DNA of 64,000 bases from Treponema sp. (GTDB lineage Bacteria > Spirochaetota > Spirochaetia > Treponematales > Treponemataceae), in contig JAGAZO010000020.1 of the NCBI GenBank assembly GCA_017940005.1, positions 1-64,000 of the forward strand, in the 5' to 3' direction. The position numbers were made by a program, and so were the translations under genes. Each line of letters begins with the position of its first letter. Within the stretch, counting starts at the first letter, position 1. The notes below the pieces were generated by a model. That model saw only the letters and a program-made list of their open reading frames with translations. It ran no database searches and was not told the DNA's origin. Positions 6,715-17,024 of the stretch are shown here, in pieces.

Positions 6715-8489
6715 TGGCGGGCTTAATATCGCGCGACACAATCGATGCTGTACACACCACGAGCGACATAATTGCCATTGTCGGCGAATACACAAAATTA
6801 ACAAAGCGCTCTGGAAATGACTGGTGGGGATGCTGTCCGTTTCACAATGAGAAGTCTGCATCGTTCCATGTAGACGGTGATAAAAAATTTTACTACTGCT
6901 TTGGCTGTCATGCAAGTGGCGACGTCATAAAATTCATCATGGAGATTGAAAAGCTCTCGTACACAGATGCTGTTCATTCGCTTGCAAAACGCGCTGGCAT
7001 TGAAGTGACGTATTCAGGCGGACAGCTTCCGGAAAAATCAAAAGACGACGGACTCAAAGATGAACTGATAGACTTGTATGAGCGCACGGCGGGCATGTTC
7101 CATTATCTGCTCACGCAAACAGACGGCGGAAAGCCCGCGCTCGCATATATCACTGGGCGCGGCATAACGACTGAAATAATTGAAAAATTCAAGCTCGGAT
7201 ATGCGCCTGCCGACAGAAAATGGCTGAAAAATTTCTTGCACGAAAAAAATTACAGTGACGATTTCCTCGAAAAATCGGGATTATTCAGCAAAAATTATCC
7301 CGATGTATCTTTTTTTTCTGACCGTCTCATGTTTCCCATCTTTGATAGAAGAGGGCAATGTGTTGCGTTTGGCGGCAGGCTTCTCTACGGCGATGGTCCA
7401 AAATATTTGAATTCAGGCGACTTGATGCAATACAAAAAGGGTGAAACACTCTACGCGTTCAACTTTGCAAAAAATGCAATACGAGAAGAAAAAAAAGTGA
7501 TTTTATGCGAAGGCTACATGGACTGCATAGCATACCATCAGTGCGGCATCAATTACGCTGTTGCACCGCTCGGTACCGCTTTAACAGAAGAACAGCTGCG
7601 CATTGTGCGTGGTTTTGCAGATACGATTTTGCTTTCATTTGACAGCGACACAGCAGGTCAAGAAGCGACAAAACGCGCAATCTATCTGTGCCGCAAAAAT
7701 AATTTTACCGTCAAAATAATCAGGCTTTCAGGCGGCAAAGATCCTGCAGAAATTATGCTCAATTACGGCAAAGAAACCTTGACAAATGATGTAAAAAACG
7801 CTATTGTAGATAGTGATTATCTGTTATCGAGATTAGGAGAAACGTTTCCTGTCAGCACACCTGAAGGAAAAATGAAAGCTTCGCTTGAGTTCTTTCAGTA
7901 TGTCGATGCACTTCAATCTGATATACAGAAGCAGTCATGTCTGGATCAATTATCTCAGGCATTTAATCTAAAGCCGGAGGCTGTAAAAAGAGATTTTGAA
8001 AATCGTGACAGTGTCCGTGAGCGTTTAAAAATCCGGCAGCAGCCAGACAATCGCACTTTTGCTACAACTTTGAATGCTGAGTTGCGTACAGTCCTCGCAG
8101 TTTTTGCCGATCTCGGCCAATACAAGGTCATGCGCGCAGAGATTACCTCGAACGATTTTGAAGATCCTCTAGCAAAAAAGTTGTTCATTATTCTGGAAGA
8201 TTGTTTCCGAGAGAAAACTGTATCGATAAGCAGCATACTTGATCATGCAGACGATGAAGAGACAGGACGATTGATAACGCGTGTAATTTCATCAGGTGAA
8301 TTTTCACAAAACAGCAGTCGTATTGTTCAAGATGGGATTAAGCTTATAAAACGAAACGCATTGGAGAAAAAGCGCAATATTCTTGTAAATAGAATCAGGC
8401 TTTTTAATCCTGTGACGCCGGAAGAGCAGCAGCAGCTCAAAGAGCTTATTTCAGAAAAAATGAATTTAGACAGCACCCTCAAACAGTGA
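6714..8489 (+). CDS. dnaG: DNA primase DnaG
   Basis: Makes RNA primers for chromosome replication in partnership with DnaB. The N-terminal CHC2 zinc finger is visible ([14 protein letters not shown] and [11 protein letters not shown], residues about 40-70). The catalytic core follows with the TOPRIM motif [11 protein letters not shown] and the acidic [11 protein letters not shown]. The C-terminal 150 residues form the helical helicase-binding part. At 591 residues the length is normal. The start overlaps the mltG stop (TGATG) and rpoD follows after 16 nt, which recreates the common dnaG-rpoD macromolecular synthesis pairing. Confidence 0.97.
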   Translation: MAGLISRDTIDAVHTTSDIIAIVGEYTKLTKRSGNDWWGCCPFHNEKSASFHVDGDKKFYYCFGCHASGDVIKFIMEIEKLSYTDAVHSLAKRAGIEVTYSGGQLPEKSKDDGLKDELIDLYERTAGMFHYLLTQTDGGKPALAYITGRGITTEIIEKFKLGYAPADRKWLKNFLHEKNYSDDFLEKSGLFSKNYPDVSFFSDRLMFPIFDRRGQCVAFGGRLLYGDGPKYLNSGDLMQYKKGETLYAFNFAKNAIREEKKVILCEGYMDCIAYHQCGINYAVAPLGTALTEEQLRIVRGFADTILLSFDSDTAGQEATKRAIYLCRKNNFTVKIIRLSGGKDPAEIMLNYGKETLTNDVKNAIVDSDYLLSRLGETFPVSTPEGKMKASLEFFQYVDALQSDIQKQSCLDQLSQAFNLKPEAVKRDFENRDSVRERLKIRQQPDNRTFATTLNAELRTVLAVFADLGQYKVMRAEITSNDFEDPLAKKLFIILEDCFREKTVSISSILDHADDEETGRLITRVISSGEFSQNSSRIVQDGIKLIKRNALEKKRNILVNRIRLFNPVTPEEQQQLKELISEKMNLDSTLKQ

Positions 8490-8505
8490 GAGCAGGTATC
8501 GAAAA

Positions 8506-10359
8506 GTGGTAGCTCATAATAGTCAAAAAGACCAGCGTATAGATTCAAATATTGAGAAGCTTCTAGAATATACTAAGACAAAATCAATCGTGACATGGGA
8601 CGAGGTGACCGATTTACTCGGTCAAGATTTTGTCAATTCACAGAAGATGGAAAATGTATTGCAACTTCTGAGCAAAGCGCATGTACAGCTTATAGAATCT
8701 TCCGACTTGCTTGGCGATGAAGACCCTGACGAATCGGAAGCTGACGAAGAAGTTGATGCAAACGGTGAAGACAACGAGCTTTCCGACGAGGATATTCCTT
8801 CTGAAGTTACAGATGTGACGAAAGTTGTTGACATTGTACGAAGTAAACTTGTGAATAGTGACAAAGAGGCAAACATAGATGACCCCATACGGTTATACTT
8901 GCGTGAAATAGGCAAAGAAAATTTATTGACCGCAGAGCAGGAAGTTATTCTCTCAAAAAAAATGGAAAACGGTAAAAACATCATCAAAGATGTCATAAAA
9001 AATTCAGGCATCATGATTCCAGAGTTTTTTACTGTAGCGCAAAAAGCGTTCACACGAATAGATATTCACGAGCCGGGTAGACCGCGCAAAGAAATCAATG
9101 AGGAGATGGCTGAAAAACGACGGCTTAAAAGCGCATACAGCGAATATATCAAGCCTGTGCTGCAAGAGATGAAACAATATATGGCTATCAAAAAGCAGTT
9201 GTTTGAAAGCGATCAGACTGCAAAGATTTTCGATGCGCCGCAGCTCGCTTCGTTGCGAAAAAAAATTCAGCCGCAACTGCAAAAAATTGACATTCAATCT
9301 GAAGAGCTTGACAAGTTTACGCTCAAATTTCGAGATGCTGTCATGCGCATAGATGATTACCATCAAAAGCAAGAAAGGAAAATGCGGGAACTGCGCATTG
9401 CAAGTACATCTGAACTACGAAGTCTTGGCAGGCGCATTGCAATCCGTTCTGAATCTGCAAAGCTTGAAAAAGAACTCAACATGACGACTGATGACATCCG
9501 CGACATCTACACGCAGATTCAGAAAATAAACAGAAAGCTGCTAAAACTGGAATATGAGTTTGAAAACAGCGTTGAAGAAATTCTTGCAATGGGGAAAGAG
9601 ATAGAGCGCGGTTCGCTCATGATGGAGCAAGCAAAAAACAAGTTGATAAACGCAAACTTGCGTCTTGTCGTTTCAATCGCAAAAAAATATACAAATCGCG
9701 GCTTGCAGTTTTTCGATTTAGTGCAAGAGGGGAACATTGGGCTTATCAAGGCTGTTGAAAAATTTGAATACCGCAAGGGTTTCAAATTTTCGACATACGC
9801 TACGTGGTGGATTCGCCAGGCGATTACGCGCTCCATTTCAGACCAAGCGCGTACAATCCGCGTGCCGGTACACATGATTGAGCAAATCAACAAAATGGTG
9901 CGCGAGTCGCGGCAGCTTATGCAAAAGCTCGGACGAGAGCCAAGCGACGACGAAATAGCGCAGCAGCTCGGCTGGCCGGTGACGCGCGTAAAGCAGGTAA
10001 AGAATGTTGCGCGCGAGCCTATTTCGCTTGAAACGCCAATAGGCGAAGAAGAAGACTCATTGCTCGGCGACTTCATTGAAGACAAAGAAGTTGAAAATCC
10101 TGCATCGCAGACTGCAGACCAGCTGCTGCGCGAACAGATTCGCTCTGTGCTCGACACGCTGCCGCCGCGCGAGCAAGAAGTTTTAAAAATGCGTTTTGGG
10201 CTTGACGACGGCTATTCGCTCACGCTTGAAGAAGTGGGCTTGTATTTCAACGTGACGCGTGAGCGAATCAGGCAGATAGAGGCAAAAGCGTTGCGCCGCT
10301 TGCGCCATCCACGCCGTGCAAACGGGCTGCGCGATTACATTGAAATTGGGCAATCGTAA
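8506..10359 (+). CDS. rpoD: RNA polymerase primary sigma factor RpoD (sigma-70)
   Basis: The housekeeping sigma factor. Region 1.2 ([11 protein letters not shown]), a long non-conserved helical insert, region 2 ([20 protein letters not shown] through [16 protein letters not shown]), region 3, and region 4 with the helix-turn-helix ([21 protein letters not shown]) are all present in order. An acidic stretch around residues 70-100 corresponds to region 1.1. The start is GTG 8506; the ribosome site is weak, so coupling to dnaG is likely. The -10/-35 elements read in this window fit its expected specificity. Confidence 0.97.
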   Translation: MVAHNSQKDQRIDSNIEKLLEYTKTKSIVTWDEVTDLLGQDFVNSQKMENVLQLLSKAHVQLIESSDLLGDEDPDESEADEEVDANGEDNELSDEDIPSEVTDVTKVVDIVRSKLVNSDKEANIDDPIRLYLREIGKENLLTAEQEVILSKKMENGKNIIKDVIKNSGIMIPEFFTVAQKAFTRIDIHEPGRPRKEINEEMAEKRRLKSAYSEYIKPVLQEMKQYMAIKKQLFESDQTAKIFDAPQLASLRKKIQPQLQKIDIQSEELDKFTLKFRDAVMRIDDYHQKQERKMRELRIASTSELRSLGRRIAIRSESAKLEKELNMTTDDIRDIYTQIQKINRKLLKLEYEFENSVEEILAMGKEIERGSLMMEQAKNKLINANLRLVVSIAKKYTNRGLQFFDLVQEGNIGLIKAVEKFEYRKGFKFSTYATWWIRQAITRSISDQARTIRVPVHMIEQINKMVRESRQLMQKLGREPSDDEIAQQLGWPVTRVKQVKNVAREPISLETPIGEEEDSLLGDFIEDKEVENPASQTADQLLREQIRSVLDTLPPREQEVLKMRFGLDDGYSLTLEEVGLYFNVTRERIRQIEAKALRRLRHPRRANGLRDYIEIGQS

Positions 10360-10370
10360 CCGATGCATTA

Positions 10371-10399
10371 TAGACACAACAGCTCTTTTTGTATAAAAT
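10371..10399 (+). promoter_or_regulatory. Promoter for the zinc-ribbon gene
   Basis: TAGACA (10371-10376), 17-nt spacer, TAAAAT (10394-10399). Ribosome site AAGGAA at 10414-10419 serves ATG 10428. Confidence 0.6.
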
Positions 10400-10427
10400 A
10401 AACACTATTATGCAAGGAACTATCAAC

Positions 10428-11315
10428 ATGGTAACGACTAAGATTTTCGATAAGCTGAAAAGCTTGCAAGAAGTACTTGTAAAAAAGTATGAGCTTGAAA
10501 AAAAATTCGATGAGGCGCCAAAGCAACTTTCCTCTCAAGATGAGCTTCTTGAGCGCATGAAAAAAGAATTCATCGACAAAAACACAGAATACGAAGCGGT
10601 TAAGATGAAAGTGAACCAGCTGCGAAATGATCTTGACGAAGCAGTTAAATCACGTGAGTCAGGCGAAAAGGGCATGGACAACATAACAACGCATCGCGAG
10701 TATGAGGCGCTTGACCGTCAAATTGCCGAAGCCGAAATTCGTGAAAAAGACATTCGCAAAGATTTGCAAAAAGAGGAAAAAAGCCTTGCTGATTTAAATG
10801 ACAGCCTCAAGCAATATGAAGCCATGATAAAATCGCAAGAAGCAGAACTCAATGTTGGACGTGCTTCGCTCGACAAAGAGCTTGCCGAATATAAAACAGA
10901 ACTTGCAGGCTTGCAAAAGAAAGAAAATAAAATCTCAACAAACATCGATCAAGAAGTCCTGTTCAAATTTCAGCGCATTATTCAGCGCAACACAGAAGGC
11001 ATTGTTGCCGTCCGCAATGGCGTGTGTATGGGCTGCCACATGATTCTTCCATCGCAGTTTGCAAACGAGGTACACAAAGGTGAAAGCATTTTGTTCTGCC
11101 CATATTGTAGCCGCATCCTTTTTTACGAAGAGGCAGCTGAAGACGAGCAGGAGAGCTTTTTCAAACTTGAAGATGCAGGGAGCCTTGTCGATTTGGACGA
11201 TGACATTGATGACGAAGTTGAAGATGACGACGAAAAGGACGAGGTATTGCCCGATGATGATGAACCCCTCGACGATGCAGAAGACGATGATGACGACGAG
11301 GCTGAACAGTCATAG
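10428..11315 (+). CDS. Coiled-coil zinc-ribbon protein (DUF164/CdsZ type)
   Basis: A protein with a long antiparallel coiled coil (about residues 5-185) followed by a C4 zinc ribbon (GVCMGCHMILP and LFCPYCSRILFY). In the family it acts as a nucleic-acid or ribosome-associated factor; the exact role is not settled. An extremely acidic tail (about 60 residues, mostly D and E) ends the protein and resembles a nucleic-acid mimic. Earlier in-frame starts at 10389 (TTG) and 10410 exist, but ATG 10428 has AAGGAA at 8 nt spacing. It is followed after 15 nt by rnpB. Confidence 0.8.
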   Translation: MVTTKIFDKLKSLQEVLVKKYELEKKFDEAPKQLSSQDELLERMKKEFIDKNTEYEAVKMKVNQLRNDLDEAVKSRESGEKGMDNITTHREYEALDRQIAEAEIREKDIRKDLQKEEKSLADLNDSLKQYEAMIKSQEAELNVGRASLDKELAEYKTELAGLQKKENKISTNIDQEVLFKFQRIIQRNTEGIVAVRNGVCMGCHMILPSQFANEVHKGESILFCPYCSRILFYEEAAEDEQESFFKLEDAGSLVDLDDDIDDEVEDDDEKDEVLPDDDEPLDDAEDDDDDEAEQS

Positions 11316-11330
11316 CAAATCAGTATTTTT

Positions 11331-11730
11331 GCAGATGGAATATGACCGCGCTGGTGCAGCTTAATGATAAGATGTGCCAGTGAGACAAAGTCCGGGCTCC
11401 TCCGGAAAAATGCCGGGTAATAACCGGGCAAACAGTGAAACTGTATTTCTGCAAAGAAATGCAAAGTTCCTGTTTGACAGAAAGTGCAACAGAAAATATA
11501 CCGTCTGCCGTGTGCAGATAAGGGTGAAAAGGTGGTGTAAGAGACCACCGCGCATCAGGCAACTGATGTGGCAGTGCAAACCTCATTGGGAGCAAAACCA
11601 AGCAGCAGGCAGTTCCGGCTTATCCTGCGGGTAGGTTGCTTGAAATGCAGGGCAATCTGCATTCAAGATAGATGGTCATGCCGATTATATCGGTTTCAGA
11701 ACCCGGCTTACCGTTCCATCTGCTTTTTTT
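11331..11730 (+). ncRNA. rnpB: RNase P RNA (rnpB)
   Basis: The catalytic RNA that matures tRNA 5' ends. The closing helix P1 is visible as GCAGATGGAA (11331-11340) pairing with TTCCATCTGC (11714-11723), followed by seven T (11724-11730) as terminator. Conserved blocks are present: AAAGTCCGGGCTCC near the 5' side, AGGGTGAAAAGGTGG with the matching GAGACCACC in the middle, and AGATAGATGGTC plus CAGAACCCGGCTTACCG at the 3' side, which closes helix P4. Length is about 393 nt, as expected for the bacterial A-type RNA. The ORF reading through its end is not used. Confidence 0.93.
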
Positions 11731-11740
11731 GAAATTATTT

Positions 11741-12688
11741 ATGGAATACAGCATAGAAAACACGAACAGATACAAACGCAAAAGCAAGCTCATGCGCAAT
11801 GCAATCATAGTTCTTTGTATTTGTATCGTGCTTGCTGTCGTTTCCTTTTTTTCATATCGCTTTGTTGTAAACAGGCTGTATGCGCATCCATCGTTTCATC
11901 TTTTACGCCACCAGTGGGAATCATATGATTATCCAGCAGTATACGAAACAAGTCACTCATTGCTTGAGCGCGCGCCTTTTAACAATACAGCGCGTACCTA
12001 TCACGGGTATGCTGCTTTTTATCTCGGTGTTTCTGCACTCGACACTTCAAATGCACAGGGGTATCTTGATGAGGCAATAAACAATTTGCGCATTGCGCTT
12101 ATGAGTGCCAAACAGTCTCTCGTACCACAGCTCGAGTATATGCTCGGAAAAGCATATTTTTACAAAAATACTGTATCATCATATTACTATTCTGACCTCG
12201 CTATAAAATATTTAAAACAGGCAAGAGAACATGGCTACAAAGCTGACGATATTCCTGAATATCTTGGATTAAGCTATGCCGCGCTCGATATGACTATGGA
12301 CAGCATCACCTCCTTTACCGAAGCTCTTCTTGCGCGTGAATCAGATGCGCTTTTACTTTCGATTGCTGAACAATATTACAAAATAGGACAACATGCAGCG
12401 GCAGAGCAATATCTCTTTCGCGTGATAAAAGATTGCGACGACAAAAATCTGGTCTTGCAAAGCCGCATGCTACTCGGTACTATCTATACTGATGAAGAAA
12501 AATATGCAGAAGCTGAAAAGGAATTTTTGTCGATACTAGAAGAAGACAAAAATTTTGCTGATGCGTATTATGAGCTTGGCGCATTGTATGAAAAGCAGGG
12601 CGACATAATAAAAGCTCGCGCTGAATGGCGACGGGCTTTGCGCATTCAAGTAAATCATCAGAAAGCGCTAAAAAAACTGAGCGAGTAA
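11741..12688 (+). CDS. TPR-repeat membrane protein
   Basis: A protein with one N-terminal membrane helix (around residues 20-40, IIVLCICIVLAVVSFFSYRF) and tetratricopeptide repeats in the rest (for example NFADAYYELGALYEKQGDII near the end). It is expected to be a periplasmic scaffold. The frame is open from within rnpB, so the start must be later. ATG 11741 is the first after the RNA; ATG 11792 is a possible alternative. No clear ribosome site is visible at either. It lies directly upstream of mreB, suggesting a link to the elongation machinery. Confidence 0.7.
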   Translation: MEYSIENTNRYKRKSKLMRNAIIVLCICIVLAVVSFFSYRFVVNRLYAHPSFHLLRHQWESYDYPAVYETSHSLLERAPFNNTARTYHGYAAFYLGVSALDTSNAQGYLDEAINNLRIALMSAKQSLVPQLEYMLGKAYFYKNTVSSYYYSDLAIKYLKQAREHGYKADDIPEYLGLSYAALDMTMDSITSFTEALLARESDALLLSIAEQYYKIGQHAAAEQYLFRVIKDCDDKNLVLQSRMLLGTIYTDEEKYAEAEKEFLSILEEDKNFADAYYELGALYEKQGDIIKARAEWRRALRIQVNHQKALKKLSE

Positions 12689-12711
12689 TTTTTCGGGAGG
12701 ATTAATCATAT

Positions 12712-13749
12712 ATGGGACTTTTTAATAATTTTTCCAACGACATAGGAATTGATTTAGGCACATGCAACACGCTCATCTATGTACGTGGAAAAGGGATTGT
12801 AATTGATGAGCCGTCCGTTGTTGCCGTTGAAAAAGGAACAAAGCGAATTTTTGCAGTAGGTTCCGAAGCAAAAAATATGCTCGACAAAACGCCAAGCAAC
12901 ATTATCGCAATCCGTCCACTCTCTGACGGTGTTATTGCCGACATAGACAGCACGGAAAAGATGATTAAATACTTTATCTCAAAAATAACGCCACGCCATC
13001 ATCTTTTCCGTTCAATGCGCATGATGATAGGGATTCCGTCGTGCATTACAGATGTTGAACGGCGAGCAGTCATCGAAGCTGCCTTTCGTTCAGGTGCAAA
13101 AGAAGTGAAGACGATTACTGAGTCGCGTGCCGCCGCAATCGGCGCAAAGATTCCTATTTTTGAACCAGCTGGCCACATGGTGTGCGACATAGGCGGCGGC
13201 ACTACGGAAGTGAGCGTCATTTCGCTTGGCGACATGGTCATCACAAGTGCTATACGTGTCGGCGGCGACAAATTCGATGAGGCAATCGTAAAGCATGTAA
13301 AGAGCGTGCACAATTTGATAATCGGCAGACAGACTGCAGAACGCTTAAAAATCCAAATTGGCAATGCAACGCCTGATAAGAATATCGAAAAGATGGAGCT
13401 CAAGGGAACGGACGCAATAACTGGCCTCCCGCGCCGCCTGGAAATTGATAGCGTTGAAGTGCGTGAGGCGCTCAAAGATCCCGTTACGCGAATCGTTGAC
13501 GAGATAAAAAACACGCTCGGTCACACGCCGCCAGAGCTTGCAGCAGACATTGTGGAGCGCGGCATTGTCATGACAGGCGGCGGCTCAATGCTCAAAGGCT
13601 TGCCAAAACTCATTTCAAAAGAGACAGGTGTTCCGGTCATCCTTGTTGAGCACCCGCTTGAATGCGTTGCAATAGGAGCAGGAGAAGCGTTCGAGCTATT
13701 CAAAGACAGATCTGTTGACCGCGCCGTTTACAAAAATCTCAACGAATAA
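12712..13749 (+). CDS. mreB: Rod shape-determining protein MreB
   Basis: The bacterial actin that guides cell-wall elongation on the inner face of the membrane. It has the actin-fold ATPase signatures DLGTCNTLIYV (phosphate 1), CDIGGGTTEVSVISLGD (phosphate 2) and IVMTGGGSMLKGL (adenosine). Its 345 residues are of normal length. A strong GGGAGG site precedes the ATG. The N-terminus MGLFNNFSN is the membrane-binding end. It is followed by mreC after 5 nt. Confidence 0.97.
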   Translation: MGLFNNFSNDIGIDLGTCNTLIYVRGKGIVIDEPSVVAVEKGTKRIFAVGSEAKNMLDKTPSNIIAIRPLSDGVIADIDSTEKMIKYFISKITPRHHLFRSMRMMIGIPSCITDVERRAVIEAAFRSGAKEVKTITESRAAAIGAKIPIFEPAGHMVCDIGGGTTEVSVISLGDMVITSAIRVGGDKFDEAIVKHVKSVHNLIIGRQTAERLKIQIGNATPDKNIEKMELKGTDAITGLPRRLEIDSVEVREALKDPVTRIVDEIKNTLGHTPPELAADIVERGIVMTGGGSMLKGLPKLISKETGVPVILVEHPLECVAIGAGEAFELFKDRSVDRAVYKNLNE

Positions 13750-13754
13750 ATTCT

Positions 13755-14627
13755 ATGAAATTGCGCATTAAGTCAACTTTTACGTTTAGGCTGCCTGAAT
13801 TACTACTTGTCATCCTCACGCTTGTGTCAGGAACGTTTCTTGCATTCACATCGGGTAGTTTTGTTGTCAATTTCAACCGCATAGGTTTTTCAATTCTCTC
13901 TGTCGCGCAAAAAGGCGTCTTTATTGCCACAAATTCAGTGAAAAATGCAATAGGAGCAGTAAAAGAGCTGGCAGAACTAAAACGCGATTATGACGAGCTT
14001 ACGCTCAAGCTTGAGAAGTATGAACAGATGCAACGCACAAATGCAGAAATACGCAAAGAAAATGAGCAGCTTAAAGAGCAACTTGGTTTTACAGAAACAC
14101 TTGAGCAAAAAAATTATCCTGCACAAATCATCTCTCGCGACATAAATAGGCTCTATACATCACTCACAATCGATAAAGGCAGCATAAACGGCATAGGAAA
14201 AAACATGCCTGTCATAGCTTTTCAAAATGGTAATATCGGTCTGGTTGGAAAAATTGTTGAAGTTGGAAGATTCACGAGTACTATTATGCCGATTTACAGC
14301 ATTGGCTGCACTGTGTCGGCACGCATTCAAAATACGCGAGATTTAGGTCTTGTATCAGGACTTGGAAATGCAGATCAAGTGCTCTCCATGAAGTATATAA
14401 AGAAACGCGTCCTCAGTGAGCTTCATTACGGAGATGTCATCGTTACCTCAGGTGAGAATGGCAACTATATGCGCGACATGCCGCTCGGTACAATTTCTGA
14501 AATCCGCGTTATCGATTATGACTCTTCGTTAAACATAGACATTATACCCATTATCGATTTTTCGCGTCTTGAAACAGTTATCGTTGTTGATCAAAAAACG
14601 ACAAAAGACAGGCAGGAAAACGAATGA
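13755..14627 (+). CDS. mreC: Rod shape-determining protein MreC
   Basis: The periplasmic scaffold of the elongasome that links MreB to PBP2. It has an N-terminal membrane helix (about residues 13-35), a coiled coil (AELKRDYDELTLKLEKYEQM around 75-115), then the beta-rich MreC domain (SRDINRLYTSLTIDKGS, GLVGKIVEVGRF, GDVIVTSGENG). At 290 residues its length is usual. It overlaps mreD by 4 bp. Confidence 0.93.
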   Translation: MKLRIKSTFTFRLPELLLVILTLVSGTFLAFTSGSFVVNFNRIGFSILSVAQKGVFIATNSVKNAIGAVKELAELKRDYDELTLKLEKYEQMQRTNAEIRKENEQLKEQLGFTETLEQKNYPAQIISRDINRLYTSLTIDKGSINGIGKNMPVIAFQNGNIGLVGKIVEVGRFTSTIMPIYSIGCTVSARIQNTRDLGLVSGLGNADQVLSMKYIKKRVLSELHYGDVIVTSGENGNYMRDMPLGTISEIRVIDYDSSLNIDIIPIIDFSRLETVIVVDQKTTKDRQENE

Positions 14628-15127
14628 TAAAATCATATGCCGTTTCTGCAATTATCTTATTTTGTGCTGTCCTTATAGAAACAGCGATTCTTTCAAATAT
14701 CACTATTCTTCCTGCTGTGCCCGATTTGATACTCTTATGCACAATTTTTTTTGCGCTGCTCAACGGAAAAATAGCGGGCGAAATAAACGGATTCATAGCG
14801 GGAGCATTTATCGATTTTTTGTCTGGTGCGCCATTCGGCTTCAACTGCCTGTACCGCACGCTTATCGGATATATAATGGGAATAATCGGTCATAAATTTA
14901 GTTTTGATGGATTTTTTATGCCCGCATTTTGCGCATTTTTTGCTACGCTGTTAAAATCACTTTTTGTGTGGATTATCGCATTTTTGTTTCCGCATGTGTC
15001 GGCTGTCTACCGCATAGCATCGCTCCCGTTTTTATTTGAGCTTGTCTGTAACACGATTCTTGCACCGTTTGTGTTTAAATTTCTTTATCTATTTGAATCG
15101 CCGCTCATACAACGAAAGGATATTTGA
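14624..15127 (+). CDS. mreD: Rod shape-determining protein MreD
   Basis: A small integral membrane protein of 167 residues with five or so hydrophobic helices. The conserved MreD feature is the region NGFIAGAFIDFLSGAPFG. It works with MreBC and PBP2/RodA in wall elongation. The ATGA-type overlap with mreC and a 3-nt gap to the PBP2 gene show tight operon coupling. Confidence 0.88.
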   Translation: MIKSYAVSAIILFCAVLIETAILSNITILPAVPDLILLCTIFFALLNGKIAGEINGFIAGAFIDFLSGAPFGFNCLYRTLIGYIMGIIGHKFSFDGFFMPAFCAFFATLLKSLFVWIIAFLFPHVSAVYRIASLPFLFELVCNTILAPFVFKFLYLFESPLIQRKDI

Positions 15128-15130
15128 ATC

Positions 15131-17017
15131 ATGTACAGCAGTTTTAGAAAAGAGCGCCACACGGCAAATTCATTTATTGAAAAAAACAGGCGTGTAATTG
15201 CGCTTACGCTCGTCATAGCAATTTCATTTGTCATATACATACATCGCCTTTTTTCAATGCAGATAGTGCAGGGGGACTCTTACCGAATGCAGTCGCGCAC
15301 TATTTCAAGTCAAGTATTGCATATTCCTGCACAGCGCGGTGAAATATTTGACAGAAACGCCACTGTGCCCATAGTCATAAATACAGATTCGTTTGCTGTT
15401 GAAATAACACCAGCAGAAATTCCAACAGGTTACTACGACACGGTAACAACTCGTCTTTCGTACTATTTAGGCATTTCAAAATTCGATATAGACAAGCGCA
15501 TTCCAAGCGCGCGGAGAAAGTCGTATACGGCAATCACGGTAAAGATGAACGTGCCGTTTGAAACGATTGCAAATATTGCAGAGAACCGCACAGACTTGCC
15601 CGGCGTGTCGTGGAGTTCTCGCCCTATGCGCAACTATGTTGAAACTGGCTCGCTCTCGCACATACTTGGCTACGTAGGAGAAATCACGCAGGAAGAAATC
15701 AACGTCATGTACAATCAGGGGTACACGCGCGGAAGCATCATCGGCAAAACAGGCATTGAAAAGCAGTACGACGCGCTGTTGCAAGGCGTTCCCGGAAGCG
15801 AGAGCCGCACCGTAGACGTGCGCGGCCGCATCATATCTGACGCTCCTATCATAACGCCGCCGCAGATGGGAAAAAATCTCGTGCTCACCATAGACACGAG
15901 AATACAGACGCTCGCAGAAAAAACGCTCGGCGAGCGGGTAGGGGCTGTCGTCGTGCTGCGCCCCGCCACAGGTGAAATCCTCGCGCTCGTATCATATCCA
16001 TATTTTGACCCAAACATTTTCAGCACTGACGATGCCGCAGCAGAATATCTCAAGCTTGCTGAAAACCCTGATAAACCGCTTTTGAACAGAGCAGTGGCGG
16101 CATCGTATCCGCCCGGCTCCACATTTAAAATAATAATGGCAGCGGCAATGCTCAATGAAAAAACGCTTTCGCCGCTAGAAAAAATTGAATGTGAAGGAAA
16201 GCTCTTATACGGCAACAGGATATTTCACTGCCATGTTCACGAGCCGGGACACGGCTGGCTCGATTTGAAGAACGGGCTTGCTCAATCGTGCGACGTGTAC
16301 TTTTGGACGCTCGGCCGTGACTATCTTGGCATTGACAAAATTGCAAAATACGCAACGCTGTTCGGCATAGGAAAAAACGCTGCCATAGATTTGCCGAGCC
16401 AGTCGTCGGGATTCATGCCTACAGCAGAGTGGAAAGAGCGGCGGTATCACGAGCGGTGGCTCGGCGGCGACACTATGTCTGCATCCATAGGGCAGGGCTA
16501 CGTTCTTGCGACGCCGCTGCAAGTTGCGAATATGATGGCTATGGTGTGCAACAGCGGCATCATCTACAAACCGCATCTTTTAAAAGAAGTGCGCGATCCT
16601 GTCACAAACGATGTAATCGAAGAAGTGCAGCCGCAAGTGCTTTTCCGCTCGGATATAGCTCCCGATGTGTGGAAGACGGTGCAGGAAGACTGCCGCTACA
16701 CGATTACCGACGGCACGCCGCAGTACCCCATGCGCAACAGGCTTGTGCAGAGCGCGGGAAAAACAGGTACTTCTGAAGTTGCGCAATATAAAGACAGCTG
16801 GCACTCGTGGATGGTTGCATATGCTCCCTACGACGCGCCAGTAGAAGAGCAAGTTGTTGTGGCAACGCTCGTTGAAGCGGTGAACGACTGGGAGTGGTGG
16901 GCGCCGTATGCGACGAACATCATCATACAAGGCATATTTGCAAATCAAACATACGAAGAATCTATAAGCGCGCTCGGTTTCAATTATCTGACGCAAAACA
17001 GAAGCAGAATGGAGTAG
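15131..17017 (+). CDS. mrdA: Penicillin-binding protein 2 (elongation transpeptidase)
   Basis: A class B PBP that cross-links peptidoglycan with RodA. A single membrane helix (about residues 22-42) is followed by the dimerisation domain (QRGEIFDRN) and the transpeptidase domain with the active-site STFK (YPPGSTFKII, around 330), SCD in AQSCDVYFW, and KTGT in SAGKTGTSE. At 628 residues its length is normal. It is the expected target of beta-lactams. It sits between mreD and rodA. Confidence 0.95.
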   Translation: MYSSFRKERHTANSFIEKNRRVIALTLVIAISFVIYIHRLFSMQIVQGDSYRMQSRTISSQVLHIPAQRGEIFDRNATVPIVINTDSFAVEITPAEIPTGYYDTVTTRLSYYLGISKFDIDKRIPSARRKSYTAITVKMNVPFETIANIAENRTDLPGVSWSSRPMRNYVETGSLSHILGYVGEITQEEINVMYNQGYTRGSIIGKTGIEKQYDALLQGVPGSESRTVDVRGRIISDAPIITPPQMGKNLVLTIDTRIQTLAEKTLGERVGAVVVLRPATGEILALVSYPYFDPNIFSTDDAAAEYLKLAENPDKPLLNRAVAASYPPGSTFKIIMAAAMLNEKTLSPLEKIECEGKLLYGNRIFHCHVHEPGHGWLDLKNGLAQSCDVYFWTLGRDYLGIDKIAKYATLFGIGKNAAIDLPSQSSGFMPTAEWKERRYHERWLGGDTMSASIGQGYVLATPLQVANMMAMVCNSGIIYKPHLLKEVRDPVTNDVIEEVQPQVLFRSDIAPDVWKTVQEDCRYTITDGTPQYPMRNRLVQSAGKTGTSEVAQYKDSWHSWMVAYAPYDAPVEEQVVVATLVEAVNDWEWWAPYATNIIIQGIFANQTYEESISALGFNYLTQNRSRME

Positions 17018-17024
17018 GGCAACG

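Noticed and set aside
11672-11740. Earlier start of the TPR protein
   Set aside because: The region is the 3' part and terminator of rnpB.
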